64,000 bases of DNA from Escherichia coli (GTDB lineage: Bacteria; Pseudomonadota; Gammaproteobacteria; Enterobacterales; Enterobacteriaceae), in NCBI RefSeq assembly GCF_036503815.1, contig NZ_AP027764.1, positions 3,844,001-3,908,000 of the forward strand. The letters run 5' to 3'. The notes below the pieces were generated by a model. That model did no database searches and had not been told where the DNA came from. It saw only the letters and a program-made list of their open reading frames with translations. The translations under genes were made by a program, and so were the position numbers. Positions 18,770 to 26,893 of the stretch are shown here, piece by piece. Each line of letters starts with the position of its first letter. Position 1 is the first letter of the stretch.

Positions 18770-19000
18770 TTATGAAGCATCATTTTTACTGACTGGTGTT
18801 AACTTTGCTATCATATAAACTCTGTTCTTAAAAAACGCGCCCAGAATTTTATATGATTTCCCTTGTTTTTCTGCCTGTAAAGAAATTTCTTTTTCAGTGC
18901 TGTTAATGGTTGAACCGACGGCAGTAATCGTTTTGGCGACGCTACTGAATGATAATAAAGACAGTGTAACCACAACAATTAAAGAACAGATAGTATTCAC
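18770..19000 (-). CDS. Small periplasmic DUF1471 (BhsA/McbA/YahO-like) protein
   Basis: A 76-residue protein with a signal peptide (NTICSLIVVVTLSLLSFSSVA) and a short mature domain whose pattern (KEISLQAEKQGKSYKILGAFFKNRVYMIAKL) fits the YdgH/BhsA/McbA DUF1471 family of periplasmic stress proteins. The GTG at 19000 is chosen because AGGAG lies 7 bases upstream; the longer frame to an upstream ATG lacks a binding site. It is monocistronic. Specific role unknown. Confidence 0.6.
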   Translation of the reverse strand: MNTICSLIVVVTLSLLSFSSVAKTITAVGSTINSTEKEISLQAEKQGKSYKILGAFFKNRVYMIAKLTPVSKNDAS

Positions 19001-19211
19001 GTTAATTCTCCTGACAATTGAGAGGGTGAGTTTTATATACATAGGTATTAAACATGAGTCATATTTACTCCAAGAGAAAACACTCCTTCTGTAATTAAAC
19101 CTTCATCTCCTTCGGGGTGAGCAATACATAATGCATCTTGCTATGCAAAACAGGTGTATATAAATTTTCCTCCCGACCTATTTAATAAAACGTGAATATA
19201 AAAGTTATTCT

Positions 19212-19934
19212 TCAGTTTGCAGATGCAGTAGGTCTGATGGTAATTTCGGTTGTATCAACGCTTTCGGGAGATTCAATAATATGCCTTACAGCACGGGCAA
19301 TATCCGCGGGTTGAAGTGCAACAGAACGGTAGGCGTTCATTGACTTCATGGTTTCCACATGGGTAATGGTTGAAGCCAGTTCACTTTCTACAACCCCAGG
19401 ATTTACGCAGGTCACACGGATTTTCGAGCTTTCCTGCCGTAAGCCATCAGAAATAGCCCGTACTGCAAATTTTGATGCGCAATAGACTGCGCCTGTGGGC
19501 ACAACAGAAAGGGCACCAATAGAACCAAGATTGATTATCTGACCGGAACCCTGTGCTTCCATCACCGGAAGTACAGCGCCAATTCCCCAAAGTACGCCTT
19601 TGATATTCACGTCAATAGTGAGCTCCCATTCATTTTGTTTTCCTGCTGCAAGCGGTGAAAGCGGCATAACGCCCGCATTATTGATAAGAACATCAACTCG
19701 CCCCCAGCTATCCAGCGCTGCTTGCACGAAATCTGCCATGGACTGTCGGTCTGTGACATCCAACTCCCGCGCTTTAGCAATTCCTCCTGCGCGGCAGATT
19801 TCTTTTGCAATGGCTTCGATACGCTCAAGTCTGCGTGCTCCCAGTAAAACCTTTGCACCTGTCGTTCCCAGCTCTCTGGCAATACCTTCCCCAATACCAC
19901 TTGATGCGCCGGTGATTAATATGACCTTATCCAT
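19212..19934 (-). CDS. Short-chain dehydrogenase/reductase
   Basis: A 240-residue classical SDR oxidoreductase using NAD(P)H. Motifs are complete: GASSGIGEG (dinucleotide loop, residues 8-16), NNAG near 85, and the catalytic YCASK near 150 with the upstream Ser in NLGSIGALS. The ATG at 19934 has GGAG 6 bases upstream and starts MDKVILITG. The divergent LysR at 20033 is the probable regulator. Substrate not deducible. Confidence 0.88.
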   Translation of the reverse strand: MDKVILITGASSGIGEGIARELGTTGAKVLLGARRLERIEAIAKEICRAGGIAKARELDVTDRQSMADFVQAALDSWGRVDVLINNAGVMPLSPLAAGKQNEWELTIDVNIKGVLWGIGAVLPVMEAQGSGQIINLGSIGALSVVPTGAVYCASKFAVRAISDGLRQESSKIRVTCVNPGVVESELASTITHVETMKSMNAYRSVALQPADIARAVRHIIESPESVDTTEITIRPTASAN

Positions 19935-20032
19935 TACGTTCTCCTTCAAATGTGTTCGGAGAGATAATAGAACTTTATGATTGGTTCCAGTATCCTGCTT
20001 TCAATGTACTCAATGGTTAGCGGCATTAAACA

Positions 20033-20932
20033 ATGAAAATCGATCTTAATCTTTTACCCATTTTTATCGCGGTAGCAGAAGAGAGTAATTTCAGTAAAGC
20101 CGCCGCACGACTGGGCGTTACCCGTTCAGCGGTCAGTCAGGGAATAAGACGTCTTGAAGATGCATTCGGGACAATGCTTGTAATGCGGACCACGCGCTCA
20201 GTTAATTTGACGGAAACGGGAGAACGGCTGCATAAATCGTTGTCATTACCTTTATCCGGTATTGAGGCAGCGTTCGAAGAGATGGTCTCTGACCATGTAC
20301 CACGTGGACATCTCAGAATCGCGGTGACGTCGATAGCAGAAGAATTTCTTTCAGGTCCGCTAATCGCTTCGTTTGCAGCTGCCAATCCAGCCGTTACGCT
20401 TGATATTGTTGTCACGGATGAGGAATTCGATATCGTTGCCGCAGGTTACGATGCTGGCGTAAGGCTCGGAGAGGTCATTGAAAAAGACATGATTGCTGTT
20501 CCCCTTACCGGTAAGCAGCGTGAAATGGTCGTTGCCTCTCCCTCCTATCTCGCAGCCAACAGCACACCTGTTCATCCGCGCGAACTTGTGAATCATAAGT
20601 GTATCGGCTGGCGTCAGTCCCCGGAGGTTGCGCCTTATCGCTGGCCATTTGAAGAAAACGGTAGAGCTTTCGACCTTGCGATTGAACCGCAGATTACGAC
20701 GAATGATCTGCGTCTGATGTTGAGGCTGGCTCTTGCCGGCGGAGGAATAACAATTGCCACTCAGGAAACGTTCAGGCCATATATTGAAAGCGGTAAGCTT
20801 GTATCGCTGCTTGATGACTTTCTTCCACAATTTCCGGGCTTCTATCTGTATTTCCCACAGCGTCGCAATATTGCACCAAAGCTCCGCGCCCTGATTGACC
20901 ACGTCAAGGAATGGCGGCAGCAATTGGCTTAA
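20033..20932 (+). CDS. LysR-family transcriptional regulator
   Basis: 299-residue LysR-type regulator: winged helix-turn-helix at about residues 6-63 (FIAVAEESNFSKAAARLGVTRSAVSQGIRRLE), then an effector-binding domain with GYDAGVRLGE and the C-terminal FYLYFPQRRN. It is divergent from the SDR gene across 98 bp, the standard arrangement for local control. It is the last backbone-type gene before the thrW-integrated element's outer end. Confidence 0.87.
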   Translation: MKIDLNLLPIFIAVAEESNFSKAAARLGVTRSAVSQGIRRLEDAFGTMLVMRTTRSVNLTETGERLHKSLSLPLSGIEAAFEEMVSDHVPRGHLRIAVTSIAEEFLSGPLIASFAAANPAVTLDIVVTDEEFDIVAAGYDAGVRLGEVIEKDMIAVPLTGKQREMVVASPSYLAANSTPVHPRELVNHKCIGWRQSPEVAPYRWPFEENGRAFDLAIEPQITTNDLRLMLRLALAGGGITIATQETFRPYIESGKLVSLLDDFLPQFPGFYLYFPQRRNIAPKLRALIDHVKEWRQQLA

Positions 20933-21057
20933 ATGTCTGCACCTGCACTGCCTGATGTCAGAACAGTATTTTGAGAAATTGCCAGGGTTACAATGGCAGA
21001 AATATGGCACAGGAGAAAGGCGTGGTGTAATTGAATGTGAGGTAACTTATTGATTTT

Positions 21058-21075
21058 AATGGTGCGATAATAGGA
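21058..21075. repeat. Distal attachment site of the thrW element (imperfect)
   Basis: AATGGTGCGATAATAGGA here matches the 3' end of thrW at 36896-36914 with a single missing C. These bracket the whole integrase-to-cargo block, as expected for attL/attR of an element that uses the tRNA 3' end. The one-base difference means the true crossover core is shorter or has mutated. Confidence 0.65.
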
Positions 21076-21331
21076 ACAGAACATACTCCGCAATCAATTG
21101 ATTTATAATACATTTAATTCATTCCATTTAACTTGATACCCCCAAAGATACCCCCATTTAAATTTCCTATCCCGACGGAGAACGATGCTCAATAATTATG
21201 AGTTAGTTCTTACGACCCCATAAAAGTTAAAAAATCATGATATTAAACAAAACATCTTTAACAAGTATTCATCACTTATACAACATTATTTATTAATCAT
21301 CACATTTGAAACAAAACATCAGAAATTATTT
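21076..21331. other. Distal arm of the element with TACCCCC repeats
   Basis: No gene is visible. At 21136-21157 the motif GATACCCCC occurs twice in direct repeat, mirroring ATACCCCC and GTACCCCC at 36763-36782 just outside the integrase start. Paired copies at both ends fit integrase arm-type sites. The remainder is very AT-rich. Confidence 0.5.
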
Positions 21332-22111
21332 TTATTCATGAAACTCCTTCCAAGTATTAATATATTCTTTAACTGCTTCATTATCCGAAAATCCTTTTCC
21401 ACCATCAATAATATATTTTACGTTTTTCCAGTCCATATACACAGACACAATAGCAACTAAATTTACCAGTTTAACTGGTAACATATTCATAAAAATATCT
21501 AAGTAGTAATCTTGATGTTCTTCAGGGCATTTATCCTTAACAACCTTAAAAACAACATATACACATCGCACCATGGAAAATATTGCCATAGATGAATCCT
21601 CATCAATTTTATTTATGTAATTTTTAACATCCTCAATTTCGCAAGCTCCTTTTTCATCTATTTGTTTCTCAATAAAAGCCCATATTGCCTCTTCCAATTC
21701 ACTAACAGCAGCAGATGAGCGGTATTCTTTTCCGTTAATGTTAATAGTAAAACAACTAAACTCCTCTCTTTCTGAAGAGATAAGGTTATAAAAACCGTCT
21801 TCAAACCGTTTTAGAAGAACGTCTTTCTCTTGTCTTCTTTCGTCTTTAATTAGTTGCTCGTTTGCTTCTCGTTGAAGTTTCAAGGAATTAATGAGCATAA
21901 CAATTGTAATGAAGGTCAAGATAGGATTAAGCACACCTCCTACAAAATCCCCGAAAGTGCCCCAATCACCTTTATCATTGGAAAAACCCATCCATTTGCT
22001 AGCATTAAAGATATCTAACGGGCTATCCCAATGATTGAAATGAGAAAAGTAAAAATACCATACAATAGCTATTAATATAAGTGAAATAACTTTGATTGAG
22101 GGCATCTTCAT
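21332..22111 (-). CDS. Putative abortive-infection membrane protein (putAbiC-like)
   Basis: A 259-residue protein with two N-terminal membrane segments (about residues 5-23 and 53-75) separated by DWGTFGDFVGGVLNPILTF, the signature seen in putative phage abortive infection proteins (PF16872, putAbiC). A coiled-coil stretch (QREANEQLIKDERRQEKD) leads to a cytoplasmic helical domain. It starts immediately after the stop of the upstream gene (TAAATG), so the two are translationally coupled. It lies at the outermost cargo position of a satellite-type element and is much more AT-rich than the element core, typical of acquired defence genes. Anti-phage function is inference from the family. Confidence 0.7.
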   Translation of the reverse strand: MKMPSIKVISLILIAIVWYFYFSHFNHWDSPLDIFNASKWMGFSNDKGDWGTFGDFVGGVLNPILTFITIVMLINSLKLQREANEQLIKDERRQEKDVLLKRFEDGFYNLISSEREEFSCFTININGKEYRSSAAVSELEEAIWAFIEKQIDEKGACEIEDVKNYINKIDEDSSMAIFSMVRCVYVVFKVVKDKCPEEHQDYYLDIFMNMLPVKLVNLVAIVSVYMDWKNVKYIIDGGKGFSDNEAVKEYINTWKEFHE

Positions 22112-22939
22112 TTACAATATTTCTCTAATTATATAAGCCTTGAGCTCTCCAATATGATCGCGCAACTCATAAGCAGAAATGGTTATAGGTATAAAAGCGT
22201 CTTTACCACCTCTGTTATTCCTATCAAGATTCCTTGAAAACTTATTTTTCTGAGACTGCAATACATGTTCCCAATTAAGATGGTGTCTAAAGGCAATTGA
22301 ATCTGACTGTCTATCTAATAACAATCGACCAGTTCCTGTTAACATATTAAACCTAGTTATAATAACATTTTCTTCTACTGGTTGAGCAGATTCATGCTCT
22401 ACATTGATATTGAAGAGCGTCTGCGTATCCATTTTAGCAACAACTAATTTTTTAGTTGGTGTTCTTCTTCTCAGAAGTACATTATATTTTTGTTTCTCAA
22501 CTGTTTTATGTAAATTCTGTATAGGTTCCTGAATTCTTATCAAAAGTTGTTTTTCAAGCGGTTTAAGACGCTCTACTAAGTCGATTGCTTTCTGGCTCTT
22601 AAGATGGTGAGCTATTCCCATTCCTTTAGAGATGTAATATGACATAACATCAAAAAAAACACCCCTGCCAATTTCATTAAATCTTTTTATCTTTTCAGGA
22701 TCATCAATTCTAAGTTCAAAATTTTGTCCAAACGATCCATCAAATGTATGTTTGAACATATTCCTAAGCCCATGTATAGAGGTTGATTTTTTGGGGACTG
22801 AATCATCTAAAATAGTGCTTGTTGTAATTTGGGTGATGTCAGAAGCTCCAGCAAAAACCTTTATGCCGGAATTCATTTCTAATTCTTCAAAATCGTTCTG
22901 CCCATGTCCAACCACAACATCCATATCTAAGTTTATCAT
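22112..22939 (-). CDS. Unknown partner protein of the putAbiC-like gene
   Basis: 275 residues, soluble, no signal peptide. I do not recognise its function. The N-terminal part contains GHGQNDFEELEMNSGIKVF, the middle is helical with many Lys/Arg (GIAHHLKSQKAIDLVERLKPLEKQLL), and the C-terminal 90 residues (RFNMLTGTGRLLL... ) look like a small beta-rich domain. It directly precedes the putAbiC-like gene with zero spacing and shares its low GC, so the pair is probably one functional unit with this protein as sensor or effector partner. Confidence 0.65.
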   Translation of the reverse strand: MINLDMDVVVGHGQNDFEELEMNSGIKVFAGASDITQITTSTILDDSVPKKSTSIHGLRNMFKHTFDGSFGQNFELRIDDPEKIKRFNEIGRGVFFDVMSYYISKGMGIAHHLKSQKAIDLVERLKPLEKQLLIRIQEPIQNLHKTVEKQKYNVLLRRRTPTKKLVVAKMDTQTLFNINVEHESAQPVEENVIITRFNMLTGTGRLLLDRQSDSIAFRHHLNWEHVLQSQKNKFSRNLDRNNRGGKDAFIPITISAYELRDHIGELKAYIIREIL

Positions 22940-23431
22940 ATGTTACTCTTTCAGAATTATCGTACATTAATTAAACAACATGCTATTTCCTTATATTATG
23001 TAGAAAACTTGAGTAGACGGCTATAGACAAATTCATACAATTCTGACTTTGTCTCAAAAACTTGAGTTATAACACTTCCAACGTATGTAACGCACTGAAG
23101 CAACTGTTACTTAGAGCGCGTGTAGCCAAAAATCCCCGCTGGCGGTGCTGGTGGGTGGCAAGTTTTGACAGATGCATCCAACGATCTGCACATAAAGTTT
23201 TCTAAAGCGGCGCGGTTGACACACTTGACACTTTTTCGCGAAAAACCTTATCAAACCTTAGCATTTCTAAGCATAGCAACTTGACACTTTTCGCGATTTT
23301 TTCGGCTTTTTGACGTGGTAAATCTGGCACAAACCCAGTAATGGCGGGGCTTACAGCGAGGTTGACACTTTTTCGCGTTCAGAGTGTAAAGTGTCAACCT
23401 GGCAAGCTGCTCAACTTGACACTTTTTGATG
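22940..23431. repeat. Gene-free region with five TTGACACTTTTTCGCG-type repeats
   Basis: Direct copies lie at 23226-23241, 23282-23296 (one T shorter), 23362-23377 and, as the 12-base half TTGACACTTTTT, at 23415-23426. An inverted TTGACACTTT is at 23388-23397. Nearly all fall within 200 bases just downstream of a helix-turn-helix gene. No gene is visible in the interval. Candidates are iterons, a packaging/recognition site or an operator cluster. Confidence 0.7.
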
Positions 23432-23959
23432 TCATTGATGGTCTGATTTTTCCCATTCAGCCAAGGCGTTTAGTCCGGCTTCGCTCCAGTTATCCAGCTC
23501 GTCAGGACAAGCATCAGCCACATAACAGACCTCACGTCGCAGCGTACCAATCACCAGTTCGGCATTCTGCCTGAGATCATATTGCTCGAAATAAAACTCA
23601 GCATCGCCGTCATCCATCCAAATCCCGCCATCATCAAGAAATTGCACTTCCCAGTCTAATTCCCCGGCTGCATCCAGCACACGTTGCTGTATGTCGTCGT
23701 CCGTTACTGGCGCAGGGATTATACCGTCTCTGGCCTTAACTGCTTTCCAGAACTCGCCCCACGTCATTTCCAGCGTTCTTTCTGGCCACATTTCAGAAAC
23801 GGTGTCTTTCCCCTGTGCCGGTGGGCTGTTCCGCTGCTCTGTCGCCTCCACATCAATTTTTTTGCCAGACATGATCACTTCGCCTTTCTCGATCCAGTCG
23901 TAAACTGTCTGGCGGCTTACGCCTTTGTATTTGGCGTATTCGGCTTTACTCATCAACAT
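23432..23959 (-). CDS. Helix-turn-helix protein, terminase-small-subunit-like N-terminus
   Basis: A 175-residue protein starting at the ATG at 23959, with GAGG 8 bases upstream. The N-terminus (MSKAEYAKYKGVSRQTVYDWIEKGEV..KIDVEATE) is a MerR/excisionase-type winged helix of the kind found at the start of phage small terminase subunits (Nu1-like). The remainder is acidic (DWEVQFLDDGGIWMDDGDAEFYF) and unfamiliar. Its target may be the repeat cluster that begins immediately after its stop. A role in redirecting packaging or in local regulation is speculative. Confidence 0.55.
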   Translation of the reverse strand: MLMSKAEYAKYKGVSRQTVYDWIEKGEVIMSGKKIDVEATEQRNSPPAQGKDTVSEMWPERTLEMTWGEFWKAVKARDGIIPAPVTDDDIQQRVLDAAGELDWEVQFLDDGGIWMDDGDAEFYFEQYDLRQNAELVIGTLRREVCYVADACPDELDNWSEAGLNALAEWEKSDHQ

Positions 23960-24058
23960 GTAGCTCACCTCATGCATATACGATAAAAAATAATTTAATG
24001 CGAAAAGGGAATGCGTTGTGGGTATGGAGGAAAGGGGCAATAACCGCCCCTTACTGAT

Positions 24059-24331
24059 TCAGTTGCGCCAGGATGGCTGGCTAAGCGTGGTTTTCATTAC
24101 ATCATTGACGACCTGCTTTACGATTTCTGTGTTGGCAGTCGTGCTTTCAACATCAACAAAGCCATAATCGCCAATTTCCACCGTCAGGGATTCCAGTTTC
24201 TTCCCCAGTGCATCAGGCAACTCTCCACTGAACCGGTGCCGAAGATTTTCCACCAGCAAAGCCCTGAATGCCTCGCTGTTCTCTTTTTTCTGCCATAGCT
24301 GGCGTTTATCCACTCTGATATTTAATTTCAC
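24059..24331 (-). CDS. Small hypothetical protein of the element
   Basis: 90 residues, GTG start overlapping the stop of the preceding gene as GTGA. It is charged and helical, with no recognised domain; the text (RVDKRQLWQKKENSEAFRALLVENLRHRF) suggests a nucleic-acid or partner-binding helix. The tight coupling to the upstream ribbon-helix-helix-like gene suggests a two-gene operon, perhaps a partition-like or regulator/partner pair. Confidence 0.5.
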   Translation of the reverse strand: MKLNIRVDKRQLWQKKENSEAFRALLVENLRHRFSGELPDALGKKLESLTVEIGDYGFVDVESTTANTEIVKQVVNDVMKTTLSQPSWRN

Positions 24332-24495
24332 AGCCTCACCTCTTTAAGTGCCTTATCCATCAGTTGCCGGGCAATAACATGAATCGACGGTGCCACACCA
24401 AGCACAGATTTCTGACGCTTTTCGGCCTGGATACGTTGCAGGGCTTCGATCTGCCCCCGGGAAAGTAAAACTGGCTTTACTCCGTGATTTTTCAT
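24328..24495 (-). CDS. Small basic DNA-binding-like protein
   Basis: 55 residues from the ATG at 24495. The pattern VKPVLLSRGQIEALQRIQAEKRQKSVLGVAPSIHVIARQLMDKALKEV fits a ribbon-helix-helix or short helical DNA-binding protein. I prefer this start over an ATG 52 codons upstream because the extension is Cys/Tyr-rich and poor in coding signal. A perfect 18-base palindrome lies 20 bases upstream, consistent with autoregulation. Confidence 0.5.
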   Translation of the reverse strand: MKNHGVKPVLLSRGQIEALQRIQAEKRQKSVLGVAPSIHVIARQLMDKALKEVRL

Positions 24496-24514
24496 GATGA
24501 TCCCTTCTGAATGA

Positions 24515-24532
24515 CAATAATTGCAATTATTG
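24515..24532. promoter_or_regulatory. 18-base perfect palindrome, putative operator
   Basis: CAATAATTGCAATTATTG is a perfect inverted repeat. A partial copy, ATAATTGCAATAAATG, follows about 40 bases away. It sits in the promoter zone of the small DNA-binding protein, so self-repression is the simplest reading. Confidence 0.5.
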
Positions 24533-24773
24533 CACAAATTGAAATAATACCATCGATAATTGCAATAAATGAAACAAAAAGCATCAATAAACCAACCTTC
24601 GGCACTAAATGCTCTGATTTTTCTGCAAAGGTATGGCAGATGTTGCTGCATGCAAACATAAAGGAAATAGCAGAAGAAACAGCGGGGAGTGAAAAGGGGA
24701 AGTTTTTATAAATACACGATTGTCGCCTCACTGCAGGTTAACAGCCACAAACCCCATGATAATAACTTGTTAA

Positions 24774-25097
24774 TTATTTCATCAGATTTTTCATTATTTG
24801 CGCGATTGAGTACACAAGCAAAAACTCGGCAGCCGCAAGAGTATAAAAAACATAGATTCGCTTAGCCCACCGACGATGAAAGAACTCCTCAGCATGGCCG
24901 AATGTTCGAGATACAAGCCATGCACCTACTGCACACAGAGCAGGTGCAATGAGCACAGTTATAAACCAGATTGTGATGCCCATCCCATGCCTACTGATAA
25001 TAGCCATTGGTATTGCAAAAATGAATGTTAGAGCAGCATTAGCTAATAGAATATCTTTTAAAGTATTTTCAATTAGTTTTTCTAGATTATCTTTCAT
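24774..25097 (-). CDS. Small membrane protein
   Basis: 107 residues with three predicted transmembrane helices (about 18-36, 40-62 and 80-102) after a charged N-terminus. No family is recognised. It lies downstream of the lipoprotein gene on the same strand, separated by a hairpin terminator, so it is likely expressed separately. In accessory elements such proteins can be superinfection-exclusion or immunity proteins; nothing here proves that. Confidence 0.5.
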   Translation of the reverse strand: MKDNLEKLIENTLKDILLANAALTFIFAIPMAIISRHGMGITIWFITVLIAPALCAVGAWLVSRTFGHAEEFFHRRWAKRIYVFYTLAAAEFLLVYSIAQIMKNLMK

Positions 25098-25127
25098 CTA
25101 ATCCCCCCCGTTGAACATTAATATATA

Positions 25128-25150
25128 AAAGCCCCTTACTAAGGGGCTTT
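25128..25150. terminator. Bidirectional terminator after the lipoprotein gene
   Basis: AAAGCCCCTT ACT AAGGGGCTTT is a perfect hairpin with A/T flanks located 12 bases after the lipoprotein stop. Confidence 0.8.
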
Positions 25151-25161
25151 GCACGGATTGT

Positions 25162-26304
25162 TTAAAGGGAACTTTTTTTCGCCCCTTCAATTTCTTCCTG
25201 ACAAATTTCGTCATTTGTAAATGAGTACTGCAGATAGACATATCCCTGAGTGGAATTGTTCGCTCTGGCCTCAATAGAGATAGTATCGATATTGTTTTTT
25301 AATGGTATTTCTTTTGTTCCCTTCCATGTGGCAGATAAGAAGCGTTCTTTTTTGTTTAGCCCCCTCATCCAGTCCTGAGGATCTTTCCAAATTGAACCAG
25401 CCAGCAAAAAGTCTGTAGTATCAGCCTTTCCATACAGAGAACTTAAAGAATTACTCAATTCTTCAAACTTGGATTTAAGAGCCAATCCATAGCTATCAGT
25501 ATCAATATTTTTTCCTAAAGCCCGTATTTGACATAAACCAGCTTTCGGGGAGATCAACAAACCATACATTTCAAAATCTGCGTTTTGCTTCGGTAATTTA
25601 TCAGAAGTATACAGATTCACACTGTCTGGTAGTGGCTTGAGCTTAGCACCGATCATATCTTCGATGTTTTTCTGTGTAAGACCGGCTTCTAAGCCAAACG
25701 GACCATCCGCTGGCGGGAGTAAAGGAAGTTGCCCTTGGGAATTTTTGGCTGTTACTTCCGTTTCAGTACTGTTTTTTGCGTCATTATCTTGTACTGATGC
25801 CAGCTTAACTTCAGCGAGGCCATACTTGGCTGTGAGGTACTTTTGCTGCAACATTGCCATGGTCTGCTCTTCAGTGGCAACAGTAGATAATTTTAGTACC
25901 TTTATCAGACCACCACTATACTGACGAGCATCAGCTTTGGCTTCGTTGATTTTTGCATCTAAGCTGTCAATTTCAGTTTTAATTGAAGCCGCAAGCTCAG
26001 GATCAGGTTTTACTCCAGATACAACAACATCAATTTTGGCACCTGATTCAATAGCATTAATACGCTGTTCCAAAAGCGCTTTATTAGTTCCTAATATTTC
26101 CAGTCTTGCTGTTGTCAGATTTTTTATCAACCCACCAGAAAACTGCTGGTCAACTTCCTTAGCTGCTGATATTTCACCTTCCGTTTGCGACAGTTCAGCT
26201 TTAAGAGCCGCTACTTCCTGTTTCTGTTCTGGAGTTAACTCTTCTGGCCCACATCCGGTTAACATTACTATACCGACTAATGTTGCAATTAAAGTTTTAT
26301 TCAT
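25162..26304 (-). CDS. Putative lipoprotein with duplicated motif
   Basis: 380 residues. The N-terminus is a lipoprotein signal with lipobox LTGC (Cys18), and the +2 residue is Gly, compatible with outer-membrane sorting. A long heptad-rich region (about 24-150) contains two copies of a QxxSGGLIK module (QQFSGGLIKNL and RQYSGGLIKVL), indicating an internal duplication. The C-terminal half is globular and unfamiliar. It is not part of the core satellite gene set and is probably cargo. Function unknown; a surface or exclusion role is possible. Confidence 0.6.
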   Translation of the reverse strand: MNKTLIATLVGIVMLTGCGPEELTPEQKQEVAALKAELSQTEGEISAAKEVDQQFSGGLIKNLTTARLEILGTNKALLEQRINAIESGAKIDVVVSGVKPDPELAASIKTEIDSLDAKINEAKADARQYSGGLIKVLKLSTVATEEQTMAMLQQKYLTAKYGLAEVKLASVQDNDAKNSTETEVTAKNSQGQLPLLPPADGPFGLEAGLTQKNIEDMIGAKLKPLPDSVNLYTSDKLPKQNADFEMYGLLISPKAGLCQIRALGKNIDTDSYGLALKSKFEELSNSLSSLYGKADTTDFLLAGSIWKDPQDWMRGLNKKERFLSATWKGTKEIPLKNNIDTISIEARANNSTQGYVYLQYSFTNDEICQEEIEGAKKSSL

Positions 26305-26528
26305 ATCCCTATTCCAAATGAAAATATTCAGATTAATCTTATCAGGAACCCAGATGCAATTGAATATTCATCTGCTCAGCAACGTAGTAGATTTCCTCAG
26401 AAAGCATCAACAAAAAACCAAGAGAATCCCATCCTCTGTTACTGACTACAATTGTTCTTTTTTTGGTATTTCCTGAATGCCTCACCATTGGGCTGATGTA
26501 ATCCCATCCCGGCATGTGCCCGGCTGAT
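26305..26528. pseudogene. Sequence severed from the PerC-family gene by IS3
   Basis: Removing the IS3 and one GAT target copy rejoins this DNA to the PerC-family frame at 27988. The restored frame would continue about 16 codons (ending TSAQW) before a stop, instead of the four IS-derived codons now present. The rest of the interval is AT-rich with no supported gene. Confidence 0.5.
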
Positions 26529-26593
26529 TGATCTTACCCAGCAATAGTGGACACGCGGCTAAGTGAGTAAACTCTCAGTCAGAGGTGACTCAC

Positions 26594-26893
26594 ATGACAA
26601 AAACAGTATCAACCAGTAAAAAACCCCGTAAACAGCATTCGCCTGAATTTCGCAGTGAAGCCCTGAAGCTTGCTGAACGCATCGGTGTTACTGCCGCAGC
26701 CCGTGAACTCAGCCTGTATGAATCACAGCTCTACAACTGGCGCAGTAAACAGCAAAATCAGCAGACGTCTTCTGAACGTGAACTGGAGATGTCTACCGAG
26801 ATTGCACGTCTCAAACGCCAGCTGGCAGAACGGGATGAAGAGCTGGCTATCCTCCAAAAGGCCGCGACATACTTCGCGAAGCGCCTGAAATGA
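26594..26893 (+). CDS. insE: IS3 OrfA (InsE)
   Basis: 99-residue OrfA of IS3: helix-turn-helix ([34 protein letters not shown]) plus a leucine-zipper coiled coil (about 60-95). It binds the IS ends and, by programmed frameshifting with OrfB, forms the active transposase. The start MTKTVSTS at 26594 matches the known protein; an ATG three codons earlier is possible. It overlaps insF as ATGA. Confidence 0.96.
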
